Of a stretch of 12,480 bases of DNA, positions 1 to 6,804 are shown in pieces. The DNA lies in the NCBI GenBank assembly GCA_029264635.1, contig JARIAA010000170.1, forward strand, positions 1 through 12,480, given 5' to 3'. The notes beneath the pieces were generated by a model, which worked only from the letters and a program-made list of their open reading frames with translations, searched no databases and was not told the origin of the DNA. The position numbers and the translations under genes are program-made. Source of the stretch: Psychrobacter sp. (GTDB lineage Bacteria > Pseudomonadota > Gammaproteobacteria > Pseudomonadales > Moraxellaceae). Positions within the stretch are counted from its first letter, which is position 1, and each line of letters opens with the position of its first letter.

Positions 1-17
1 GTAAGGGATGGGAATAA
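1..17 (+). CDS. Possible C-terminal tail of rlmE (ftsJ), partial
   Basis: The frame beginning at base 3 reads Lys-Gly-Trp-Glu and then TAA at 15-17. RlmE, the 23S rRNA U2552 2'-O-methyltransferase, is commonly encoded just upstream of ftsH in gammaproteobacteria, and its C-terminus often has the pattern REVY-hydrophobic-x-x-(K/R/G)G plus a few residues. A KGWE ending fits that pattern. Only four residues are visible. A second frame (TAG at 19-21) would overlap the ftsH GTG by one base and cannot be excluded. The call rests mainly on usual gene order. Confidence 0.3.
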
Positions 18-20
18 CTA

Positions 21-1913
21 GTGAGCGACATGGTAAAAAATACCTTATTGTGGCTGGTGGTAATCGGCGTTTTGGTGCTGGTGTTTAGCGGCTTTGATCA
101 ATCGTCTGAGCCCGATAATCTTAACTATTCTGAATTTGTGACCGCAGTGTCAGAAAATCAGGTAGCCAGTGTTGAAATTGATGGCGAACAAATCATCGGT
201 GAAAAGAAAAATGGCTCATCTTTTGAGACCATCAGGCCTGCTGTGTCTGATGATCAGCTGATGCCGTTACTGCGTGACAACCAAGTCGAAGTCCAAGGGA
301 CGGCACCCAAACGTCAAAGTGTATTAATGCAACTGCTGATAGCCAGTTTCCCAATTTTACTGATTATTGGTCTGTTTTTATTCTTTATGCGTAATATGCA
401 AGGCGGTGCAGGTGGTAAGGGCGGCGGCCCAATGAGTTTTGGTAAATCAAAAGCCAAGATGTTAACTGAAGATCAAATCAAGGTGAACTTTGGAGACGTT
501 GCTGGCTGTGAAGAAGCAAAAGAAGAAGTGGTTGAAGTCGTTGAGTTTCTGCGTGATCCTGATAAATTTACCAAACTTGGGGCAACGATTCCACGTGGTA
601 TCTTAATGGTAGGTCCTCCAGGTACAGGTAAAACGCTATTGGCAAGAGCAATTGCTGGTGAGGCGAAAGTACCATTCTTCTCGATTTCAGGTTCAGATTT
701 CGTTGAGATGTTTGTCGGTGTCGGTGCCTCTCGTGTACGTGATATGTTTGAGCAGGCTAAGAAAAGCGCGCCTTGTATTATCTTTATTGATGAAATTGAT
801 GCAGTCGGTCGTCATCGTGGTTCTGGTATGGGTGGTGGTAATGACGATCGCGAGCAGACGCTAAACCAATTATTGGTTGAGATGGACGGTTTTGAAGGTA
901 ACGAGGGCGTTATTGTCATAGCAGCGACCAACCGTGCCGATGTACTGGATAAAGCACTATTACGTCCAGGTCGTTTTGACCGTCAGGTACAAGTTGGCTT
1001 GCCAGATATCAAAGGCCGTGAGCAAATTCTTAAAGTGCATCTACGTAAATTACAAAATACGATCGGTGTCGATGCAAATGCATTGGCGCGTGGTACTCCT
1101 GGATTTAGTGGTGCGCAGCTTGCCAACCTTGTCAACGAAGCAGCTTTATTTGCCGCGCGTCGTAACAAGCGTAGCGTTGATATGAACGACTTTGAAGACG
1201 CCAAAGACAAGTTGTATATGGGTCCTGAGCGTAAGTCAATGGTTATCCGCGAAGAAGAGCGCCGTGCAACCGCTTATCATGAGGCAGGTCATGCATTAGT
1301 TGCTGAATTACTACCAGGTACCGATCCTGTGCATAAAGTCACTATTATGCCGCGTGGTTTTGCCCTTGGGGTAACGTGGCAGTTGCCTGAGCATGATCAA
1401 ACGAGTATGTATAAGTCTAAAATGCTGAGCGATATTGCAATCTTGTTTGGTGGTCGTATTGCAGAAGAGGTATTTATTAATCAGATGTCGACGGGTGCTT
1501 CAAATGACTTTGAACGTGCAACCAAGATGGCAAGAGCGATGGTAACCAAATATGGCATGTCAGATGCGTTGGGTATCATGGTGTATGAAGATGATGATAA
1601 CTCGCAAGGTTATTTTGGTGGTGGTGGTCGTACGATTTCAGAAGCCACGCAGCAAAAAGTCGATGAAGAAGTACGTCGTATGTTAGAAGAGCAATATGAC
1701 ATTGCGCGTGAATTAATCGAAGGCAACCAAGAAAAAATGCATGCAATGGTTGATGCGTTGATGAGATGGGAGACGATTGATCGTGATCAGCTGCAGGATA
1801 TCTTGGCAGGTGAGGAGCCACGTCCACCAAAAACCTATCAACATGAAGTTAGTTTAGCAAAAGACAACATCAAGCCAACGGGCTTGACACCTCCGCCGTT
1901 ACCAGCGATGTAA
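21..1913 (+). CDS. ftsH: ATP-dependent zinc metalloprotease FtsH
   Basis: FtsH is the membrane-anchored AAA+ protease that extracts and degrades misassembled membrane proteins and short-lived cytosolic regulators, working as a hexamer. Of its 630 residues, two membrane helices (about 7-24 and 101-123) flank a periplasmic domain. The AAA module has Walker A GPPGTGKT at 198-205, the aromatic pore motif FVGVG at 231-235, Walker B with D257-E258, and a second region of homology with AATNR at 301-305 and RPGRFDR at 315-321. The protease domain has the zinc site HEAGH (H420, E421, H424), and D496 is the likely third ligand. The tail ends in a proline-rich LTPPPLPAM. Length is normal. The start is GTG at 21; an AAGGGA Shine-Dalgarno-like stretch at 3-8 lies 12 bases upstream. 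An in-frame ATG at 30 is possible but further from it. No key residue is missing. Confidence 0.98.
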   Translation: MSDMVKNTLLWLVVIGVLVLVFSGFDQSSEPDNLNYSEFVTAVSENQVASVEIDGEQIIGEKKNGSSFETIRPAVSDDQLMPLLRDNQVEVQGTAPKRQSVLMQLLIASFPILLIIGLFLFFMRNMQGGAGGKGGGPMSFGKSKAKMLTEDQIKVNFGDVAGCEEAKEEVVEVVEFLRDPDKFTKLGATIPRGILMVGPPGTGKTLLARAIAGEAKVPFFSISGSDFVEMFVGVGASRVRDMFEQAKKSAPCIIFIDEIDAVGRHRGSGMGGGNDDREQTLNQLLVEMDGFEGNEGVIVIAATNRADVLDKALLRPGRFDRQVQVGLPDIKGREQILKVHLRKLQNTIGVDANALARGTPGFSGAQLANLVNEAALFAARRNKRSVDMNDFEDAKDKLYMGPERKSMVIREEERRATAYHEAGHALVAELLPGTDPVHKVTIMPRGFALGVTWQLPEHDQTSMYKSKMLSDIAILFGGRIAEEVFINQMSTGASNDFERATKMARAMVTKYGMSDALGIMVYEDDDNSQGYFGGGGRTISEATQQKVDEEVRRMLEEQYDIARELIEGNQEKMHAMVDALMRWETIDRDQLQDILAGEEPRPPKTYQHEVSLAKDNIKPTGLTPPPLPAM

Positions 1914-1940
1914 GAGACAATATTAAGTCATGTTTCATAT

Positions 1941-1971
1941 AAAGAGCCCTTTTTTATAAAGGGCTTTTTTA
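1941..1971 (+). terminator. Intrinsic terminator after ftsH
   Basis: AGCCCTTT (1945-1952) pairs perfectly with AAAGGGCT (1958-1965) around a 5-base loop and is followed by a T run at 1965-1970. It starts about 30 bases after the ftsH stop. An A-rich stretch before the stem is too short to suggest strong activity in the reverse direction. Confidence 0.9.
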
Positions 1972-2242
1972 TTGTCACAAATTTACTGGTATCATAAACT
2001 ACTATTTTTGAGCGCTTGGTGCAGTTAGTTTAAAATAAAATCGATACGTTAATAGCTATTTGCGACTGACATCAATTTTTTTTGTTTGCAGCTATCAAAG
2101 AGGCTACGAGATATTCATCCTAACCATACGGTATTGGTTTTGAAATGAGCCTACTGTATATACTCTTATCCCTATATAATTTAGGCTACTGATGTAGCAA
2201 AACTCAGCTGTTTGTAAATTACTTATCAATAACGGATAAATT
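1972..2242 (+). promoter_or_regulatory. ftsH-folP intergenic region with a candidate folP promoter
   Basis: This AT-rich spacer has no credible ORF. A perfect TATAAT -10 element lies at 2175-2180, about 62 bases before the folP ATG. At the ideal 17-base spacing the -35 position (2152-2157) reads TACTGT, a poor match to TTGACA, and there is no extended -10 TG. Because the ftsH terminator lies upstream, folP needs its own promoter and this is the best candidate. Ribosome binding upstream of folP is weak (AACGGA at 2231-2236). Confidence 0.4.
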
Positions 2243-3145
2243 ATGGCATTGTTTCAACCTCTACCTGTTTATAGTGTGACGAGTCGTGGTAAAGTTTTAG
2301 ATTTATCACAGCCGCATATTATGGGTATCTTAAATGTCACGCCAGATTCGTTCTCAGATGGTGGACAGTTTACTGTTATGGATAGCGCACTTCATCATGC
2401 AAAAACGATGATTGCAGCAGGTGCCACCATTATTGATATTGGCGGCGAGTCTACGCGTCCAAATGCTGCAGCCGTTTCTACAGATGAAGAAAGACGGCGC
2501 GTCGTACCTGTTGTCCAAGCTATAAGAAAGCATTTAGGTAATGACGTTTGGCTCTCTATTGATACCAGTGACCCTACCGTCATGCAGTCTGCGTTCGCAG
2601 CAGGGGCAGATATTTGGAACGATGTACGTGCTCTTAAGCGTACAGATGCTATTGCTATGGCGATCAAACTTGACATACCGATTATGCTTATGCATATGCG
2701 TGGTGAGCCAACCACCATGAATAAGCTTGCACAGTATGATGAGGTAGTAAGGGATGTAAGTAATGAGCTGAGCGCTCGCGTAGACGAGGTCATAAGGCTT
2801 GGGGTTAAACGCGACCATATTATTATCGATCCAGGCTTTGGCTTCGCTAAAAACTATGAGCATCACTGTGCACTATTGACTCAGCTTGACAGACTGCAAG
2901 CACTTAGGTTACCAATGATGTTTGGAATTTCGCGTAAGCGTTTTTTGGCGGAAGTACTGAGCAAAAGTGGCGTTGAGCAGGTGGCAACGACTGAAGCCTT
3001 TGAGCGTGACGCCGTAGGTACAGCTGCTGGACTGTTTGCGCTACAGCAAGGTGCTAGTATTATTCGTACCCACGATGTGGCAATGATGCAGCAAGCCGTG
3101 GCATTATGGAGTCAATTATCGGCTTACGTTCAACATAAAGGCTGA
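2243..3145 (+). CDS. folP: Dihydropteroate synthase FolP
   Basis: FolP condenses 6-hydroxymethyl-7,8-dihydropterin pyrophosphate with p-aminobenzoate to give 7,8-dihydropteroate in cytosolic folate synthesis, and is the sulfonamide target. The 300 residues show the family blocks of the TIM barrel in order: NVTPDSFSDGG (31-41, loop 1 with the Mg/pyrophosphate-binding Asn31), GGESTRP (67-73, loop 2), SIDT (105-108), the pterin-site NDV (126-128), MLMHMRG (148-154), DPGFGFAK (196-203), SRKRF (230-234) and RTHDV (275-279). Length is slightly above the usual 275-285 because of about 18 extra N-terminal residues. ATG at 2243 is the only reasonable start and has a weak Shine-Dalgarno. The next gene (sdhE) follows after 75 bases on the same strand with no terminator, so co-transcription is likely. 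The usual folP neighbour glmM is not downstream. Confidence 0.97.
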   Translation: MALFQPLPVYSVTSRGKVLDLSQPHIMGILNVTPDSFSDGGQFTVMDSALHHAKTMIAAGATIIDIGGESTRPNAAAVSTDEERRRVVPVVQAIRKHLGNDVWLSIDTSDPTVMQSAFAAGADIWNDVRALKRTDAIAMAIKLDIPIMLMHMRGEPTTMNKLAQYDEVVRDVSNELSARVDEVIRLGVKRDHIIIDPGFGFAKNYEHHCALLTQLDRLQALRLPMMFGISRKRFLAEVLSKSGVEQVATTEAFERDAVGTAAGLFALQQGASIIRTHDVAMMQQAVALWSQLSAYVQHKG

Positions 3146-3208
3146 CTACTATAATTATTATTCTTATGTATTCCAGCCGCAAATCTTTATTCAACTGTAT
3201 TTTTAATT

Positions 3209-3213
3209 GAGAG
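3209..3213 (+). promoter_or_regulatory. Shine-Dalgarno that decides the sdhE start
   Basis: GAGAG at 3209-3213 lies 7 bases before the ATG at 3221 but only 1 base before the ATG at 3215. The spacing favours 3221 as the true start. Confidence 0.55.
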
Positions 3214-3220
3214 CATGCTT

Positions 3221-3502
3221 ATGACCACTATCAGTCAGCCAGAGCCAACCAATGAGCAGCGCCGTATTATTTATCAAGCGCGCCGCGGTTTAAAAGAGTT
3301 GGATTTTTATATTGATCCCTATGTTAAAGAGCTATATCTAACTTCAGCGCCTGCTGAGCAAGAGACTTTTGCCCAAATGCTTACCCACGAAGATCCAGAT
3401 TTATTGGATTATTTTACCAATCAAGCTCGTCCAGACGATGAAGCAATGTGGAGTTTGGTCAATAAAATAAAGACATGGCGTCATGCTAAAGATTTGGTGT
3501 AA
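3221..3502 (+). CDS. sdhE: FAD assembly factor SdhE (YgfY/CptB family)
   Basis: This 93-residue cytosolic protein matches the small five-helix SdhE/Sdh5 (DUF339) family, which promotes covalent FAD attachment to the succinate dehydrogenase flavoprotein SdhA and also acts on fumarate reductase. The diagnostic segment RRGLKELD contains the RGxxE motif (R22, G23, E26 from the chosen start). A second family block, EDPDLLDYF, corresponds to DDPDLFNWL in E. coli SdhE as I recall it. Length is normal. The start at 3221 is chosen on Shine-Dalgarno spacing; an ATG two codons upstream would add Met-Leu. It sits between folP and a ygfX-like gene, and the sdhE-ygfX order is the same as in E. coli. The older reading of this pair as a CptA/CptB (YgfX/YgfY) toxin-antitoxin system is disputed for the SdhE partner. 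Confidence 0.9.
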   Translation: MTTISQPEPTNEQRRIIYQARRGLKELDFYIDPYVKELYLTSAPAEQETFAQMLTHEDPDLLDYFTNQARPDDEAMWSLVNKIKTWRHAKDLV

Positions 3503-3537
3503 GGTATTGGCATCCTATGTACGATAGGACAATGGAG

Positions 3538-3987
3538 ATGACGTCATTACGTATTGATATTGCGATCAAAACCAACAGTTATTTACGAGCGCTCGTATAT
3601 ATCAGCCTGACGGTCACTATGACACTGCTTGCATGGCTAGTTAAGTTATCACTATGGCAATATGTTGTCATCTTGGTCATCAGTGCAGCTGTATTTAGTT
3701 ATTTGGCATTAGCGCGACCAATATTGTTGCATTTAAGTCAGCCGCCCCTTTATAAGCCAATCCATCAAGATTGGCAATTGCTGATGCGTACTGGACGCGG
3801 TGATGAGTTGTGGCGTGCTGAGCTTGGAGATGTACAGCGTTATCATTGGTTGATTACCTTTACCTTCATGACTTTTGAACCCTTTCAACGTCCTGTGACC
3901 GTAACGGTCTATCGAGATCAGGTTAGTCCTGATGAATGGCAAGAGCTGAACATATTAGCTAATATAGTTGGTAAGAAACTTACTTGA
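3538..3987 (+). CDS. YgfX/CptA-like inner-membrane protein
   Basis: This 149-residue protein has two closely spaced membrane helices (about 17-35 and 41-58 from the chosen start) and a C-terminal soluble domain with conserved-looking tryptophans (W79, W92, W134). The plan of two helices, a strand-rich domain with a WRAEL-like segment and a final DEWQEL helix matches E. coli YgfX (also CptA), encoded directly after ygfY/sdhE. The position right behind sdhE supports the call. YgfX has been reported to affect cell shape through FtsZ and MreB, but its physiological role is unsettled. Start choice: ATG at 3538 has AGGA (3526-3529) 8 bases upstream. ATGs at 3517 and 3532 are alternatives, giving 156 and 151 residues, with poorer spacing. 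The gap to sdhE is 35 bases. Family assignment rests on architecture and context rather than strong identity. Confidence 0.68.
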   Translation: MTSLRIDIAIKTNSYLRALVYISLTVTMTLLAWLVKLSLWQYVVILVISAAVFSYLALARPILLHLSQPPLYKPIHQDWQLLMRTGRGDELWRAELGDVQRYHWLITFTFMTFEPFQRPVTVTVYRDQVSPDEWQELNILANIVGKKLT

Positions 3988-4236
3988 AACAAAAATTTGC
4001 CTGAAAATAATAATGATTTTAGTAAGTGGACATAAAAGATAACCTTAAAAAGATATTGCTTTTTTTGCTGATGAGGAACCAAAGAAGTCCTACATGACAC
4101 AACAAAATTCCTATTTTAATGTGTATAAAGGTTGTTATATTAACTGTTGAAGAGGATAGAGCTATAAATAGCTATAACACGACATACGGCAATGTACAGA
4201 GTGCAGCAGTATAACAAATGACAAAAGGATAACGTT

Positions 4237-4953
4237 ATGAGCTTATTAGGAAATCTAATTACCCAAGTCGCACGTAGCGCCATGGATCCAGAGGATTCTA
4301 AGCGTCACCCAGTCAATCAGAATATTAGCCCCCGCCGTACAGGTGGGCTTGGGGACATTTTAGGCGGTGTACTTACAGGTGGACGTAATCAGACTCCTGA
4401 TTATAATCCACAACAGTATGATAGACGATCAGATAATGGTTTTGGCTTAGATGATATTTTAGGCGGTTTAATGGGTGGTAGTCAGCATGGTGGCATGAGT
4501 GCAGGCTCAGGTGGCTTGGGCGATATCTTAGGCGGCGTACTAGGCGGTCAGCGCAATAGAGGAGGATTTGGTGGCAAATGTATGCTGATTGCAGCTCTTA
4601 TGCCTATGGTACTTAGCTGGATTCAACGTAATGGCGGGCTGAGTGGTGCATTATCTAAAATAACAGGCATGGGCTATGACAATCAAGCACGCTCTTGGAT
4701 GAGTAATCATGAGCTTAACGATAATTTAGATCCCAATGAAGTTAGCCGTCTGTTTGATGAAAATGAGATTCAACAAGTCGCGGCTCACACTGGCGCTAAT
4801 GATGTGGAGGTACGTCAAGGTTTGGCTGAATTATTGCCAGAGGTGTTTAATCAGCTAACGCCTCATGGCAATTTGGACAATGAATCAGAAGCCAATGAAG
4901 AGATTGATCAAATTGTTAGTCAGTTATCCAATCGTCTTGGGACTTTAAAATAA
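4237..4953 (+). CDS. DUF937/YidB-like protein with glycine-rich repeats
   Basis: This 238-residue protein resembles the YidB/DUF937 family, whose role is unknown. The C-terminal part shows the family pattern: a segment around 172-210 with IQQVAAHTG, LAELLPEVF and NQLTPHG, close to the QLAQQTG...LPQ...LTPNGQ layout of YidB. The N-terminal half is unusual in carrying three copies of a G-L-(G/D)-D-I-L-G-G-hydrophobic-hydrophobic repeat (about 36-49, 68-81 and 92-104) separated by Gly/Asn/Gln/Arg-rich linkers. A short hydrophobic segment (about 115-128, after the only Cys, C115) could be buried or membrane-associated. There is no signal peptide. The start is well supported: AAGGA at 4225-4229, 7 bases before ATG. 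It stands alone, with a terminator behind it. Confidence 0.8.
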   Translation: MSLLGNLITQVARSAMDPEDSKRHPVNQNISPRRTGGLGDILGGVLTGGRNQTPDYNPQQYDRRSDNGFGLDDILGGLMGGSQHGGMSAGSGGLGDILGGVLGGQRNRGGFGGKCMLIAALMPMVLSWIQRNGGLSGALSKITGMGYDNQARSWMSNHELNDNLDPNEVSRLFDENEIQQVAAHTGANDVEVRQGLAELLPEVFNQLTPHGNLDNESEANEEIDQIVSQLSNRLGTLK

Positions 4954-5000
4954 GACAAACACTTTATAATTTGCTTTAGTACAACCTCATTTATTTAAAG

Positions 5001-5031
5001 AAGAGTACGTTTAATAACGTGCTCTTTTTTT
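5001..5031 (+). terminator. Intrinsic terminator after the DUF937 gene
   Basis: AAGAGTACGT (5001-5010) pairs with ACGTGCTCTT (5017-5026) over 10 base pairs, one of them U-G, around a 6-base loop. A run of seven T follows at 5025-5031. It starts 47 bases after the DUF937-gene stop. Confidence 0.9.
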
Positions 5032-5271
5032 ATAAGCACAATAAACACTCTTTATCATTCCCAATTCTTTAACCATTATGTTAAAAAAAGTTAGTAACGA
5101 AGCTGTATCAATTCAAACGTTATATGATGGCGATATAAGCCATTAACGCTTCTTTAAATGTTTTTACAGATCTATTTTTAAACCAATTGCTAACATCATT
5201 ACAGCTTCAAATTTTACTGAAGCTCTCAATAACATGCTACTACTCACTAGACGTATAAGGTTGAGTCAATC
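5032..5271 (+). promoter_or_regulatory. Upstream region of the SLC13-type transporter
   Basis: The stretch between the DUF937-gene terminator and the transporter ATG has no credible ORF and no promoter I would place firmly. It contains a GAAGCT-based set of inverted repeats, listed separately, and a short hairpin ATGGC/GCCAT (5127-5131 and 5139-5143). The nearest Shine-Dalgarno to the ATG at 5272 is AAGG at 5257-5260, 11 bases away, which is rather long spacing. Confidence 0.35.
5099..5224. repeat. GAAGCT-based inverted repeats, possible operator
   Basis: GAAGCTGTA (5099-5107) is the exact reverse complement of TACAGCTTC (5200-5208). The right-hand copy also forms a perfect 7-bp inverted repeat AGCTTCA (5203-5209) / TGAAGCT (5218-5224) with an 8-base gap. 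The pair ends 47 bases before the transporter ATG. The arrangement, a close dyad plus an upstream half-site about 100 bases away, would suit a regulator that loops DNA, but no regulator is encoded nearby and function is inferred only. Confidence 0.4.
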
Positions 5272-6729
5272 ATGCCATTTAAACCTATTCCCGCTGCGAT
5301 TGCAGTCTTAGTTGGTCTTATCATCTGGTTTGTGATTCCAGTTCCTGCTGACGTGACGCCTGAAGCATGGCACATGCTAGCGTTATTCATCGCGACCATC
5401 GTCGCCATTATTGGTAAAGTATTGCCAATTGGGGCAATTGCTATTATTGCAGTAACATTGGTAGCCGTCACTGGCGTCACCAGTGAAAGTCCGCAACAAG
5501 CCATTAGTGACGCTCTATCAAGCTATTCGAGTCCGCTGATTTGGCTGATTGGTATTGCGGTAATGATTTCTCGAGGCTTGATTAAGACAGGCCTAGGTCG
5601 CCGTATTGCGTATTATTTTATCTCTATCTTTGGTAAAAAGACGATAGGAGTAGCGTACTCTTTAACCGCAGCCGAGCTGATGATTGCGCCTATTACACCG
5701 TCCAATACGGCTCGTGGTGGCGGTATTATTCATCCTATTATGAGATCTATTGCCCAAAGCTTCCACTCTACGCCAGAGGAGGGGACACAAAAAAAGATTG
5801 GTCGTTATCTGGCGATGGTGAATTATCATGCCAATCCGATCACCTCAGGCATGTTTATCACCGCAACCGCCCCCAACCCTTTGGTCGTAGATTTAGTCAA
5901 TAAAGCAACGGGAGGCGATATCCAGCTGTCGTGGACGACATGGGCGATTGCCATGTTTATCCCAGGCATGCTGTGTTTGATACTAATGCCCCTAGTCATT
6001 TATATGATTTATCCGCCCGATTTAAAAATTACTCCCAACGCCAAAAAGTTTGCCACTGACAACCTCGCTGAAATGGGCGGCGTTAGTAAGCAAGAAAAGA
6101 TTATGCTGGGCGTTTTTGCCCTTATGCTGGTGCTTTGGGCCAATATTCCAGCGCTTATTTTTGGGGAGGCTTTAAGTGTGGATGCCACGACGACTGCTTT
6201 TATTGGTCTGACAGCTCTTATATTAACTGGCGTACTGACGTGGGATGATGTGCTTAAAGAGAAGTCTGCTTGGGATACTATTATCTGGTTTGGGGCGCTG
6301 ATTATGATGGCGTCTTATTTGAACAAACTGGGTCTTATCAGCTGGTTTTCTAACAATATCGAGTCTATGATTGGTACGACGGGTGTAGGCTGGGTAGGTG
6401 CAGTCGCCATTTTGACGCTGGTTTATCTCTATATCCATTATTTCTTTGCCAGTACGACTGCGCATATTACCGCTCTGTTTGCGTCGTTTTATGCAGTGGG
6501 ACTAAGCTTAGGCGCGCCGCCAATGCTATACGCACTGATACTTGCAGCAGCGGGCAACATTATGATGACACTGACCCACTATGCCACAGGTACGGCTCCC
6601 GTTATCTTTAACTCAAACTATGTCACGTTAAAGGAATGGTGGATTATGGGCGCAATCATGAGCGTGGTCAATCTAACCGTTTGGATAGGTGCAGGCCTTA
6701 TTTGGTGGAAAGTACTTGGCTATTATTAA
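5272..6729 (+). CDS. DASS/SLC13 family di- or tricarboxylate transporter
   Basis: This 485-residue, highly hydrophobic inner-membrane protein with about 12 predicted membrane segments belongs to the divalent anion:Na+ symporter/antiporter family. The signature is the first substrate-site loop with APITPSNTARGGG (S144, N145, T146), which resembles the TPSNTAR form of CitT/TtdT and the plastid 2-oxoglutarate/malate translocators rather than the SNT-A-T-T form of Na+-coupled NaDC/VcINDY. A second inverted-repeat loop has STTAH (394-398), and THYATG (435-440) matches the THYSSG block of the plastid translocators. The length equals E. coli CitT (about 487). Substrate is probably a C4-C6 carboxylate such as malate, 2-oxoglutarate, succinate, citrate or tartrate, exchanged across the inner membrane; sequence alone does not decide. 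It stands alone, converging on recX. Confidence 0.9.
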   Translation: MPFKPIPAAIAVLVGLIIWFVIPVPADVTPEAWHMLALFIATIVAIIGKVLPIGAIAIIAVTLVAVTGVTSESPQQAISDALSSYSSPLIWLIGIAVMISRGLIKTGLGRRIAYYFISIFGKKTIGVAYSLTAAELMIAPITPSNTARGGGIIHPIMRSIAQSFHSTPEEGTQKKIGRYLAMVNYHANPITSGMFITATAPNPLVVDLVNKATGGDIQLSWTTWAIAMFIPGMLCLILMPLVIYMIYPPDLKITPNAKKFATDNLAEMGGVSKQEKIMLGVFALMLVLWANIPALIFGEALSVDATTTAFIGLTALILTGVLTWDDVLKEKSAWDTIIWFGALIMMASYLNKLGLISWFSNNIESMIGTTGVGWVGAVAILTLVYLYIHYFFASTTAHITALFASFYAVGLSLGAPPMLYALILAAAGNIMMTLTHYATGTAPVIFNSNYVTLKEWWIMGAIMSVVNLTVWIGAGLIWWKVLGYY

Positions 6730-6773
6730 TAAAGCTCGCTAATTCATAAAACGTCAGGAAGTCTTAGAGTAAG

Positions 6774-6804
6774 CGCTAGAAACGTTCATCTAACGTTTCT
6801 AGCG
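6774..6804. repeat. Perfect 13-bp hairpin spanning the recX stop codon
   Basis: CGCTAGAAACGTT (6774-6786) and AACGTTTCTAGCG (6792-6804) are perfect inverted repeats around a 5-base loop. The left arm contains the recX TAG (complement of 6776-6778) and the right arm encodes part of the RecX C-terminus. Neither strand has a T run directly after the stem, so it is not a canonical intrinsic terminator. It lies between two convergent genes and could stabilise or define both mRNA 3' ends. Confidence 0.75.

Noticed and set aside
652..1830. Several overlapping frames on both strands within ftsH
   Set aside because: They are shadows of the strongly supported ftsH frame.
3221..3987. Calling sdhE-ygfX an active toxin-antitoxin module
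   Set aside because: SdhE has a well-supported role in flavinylation, and the toxin-antitoxin reading of this pair is disputed. The sequence alone gives no support for toxicity.
4047..4066. AAAAAG/CTTTTT hairpin followed by T after the ygfX-like gene
   Set aside because: The stem is six mostly A-T pairs with a 6-base loop, too weak to call a terminator.
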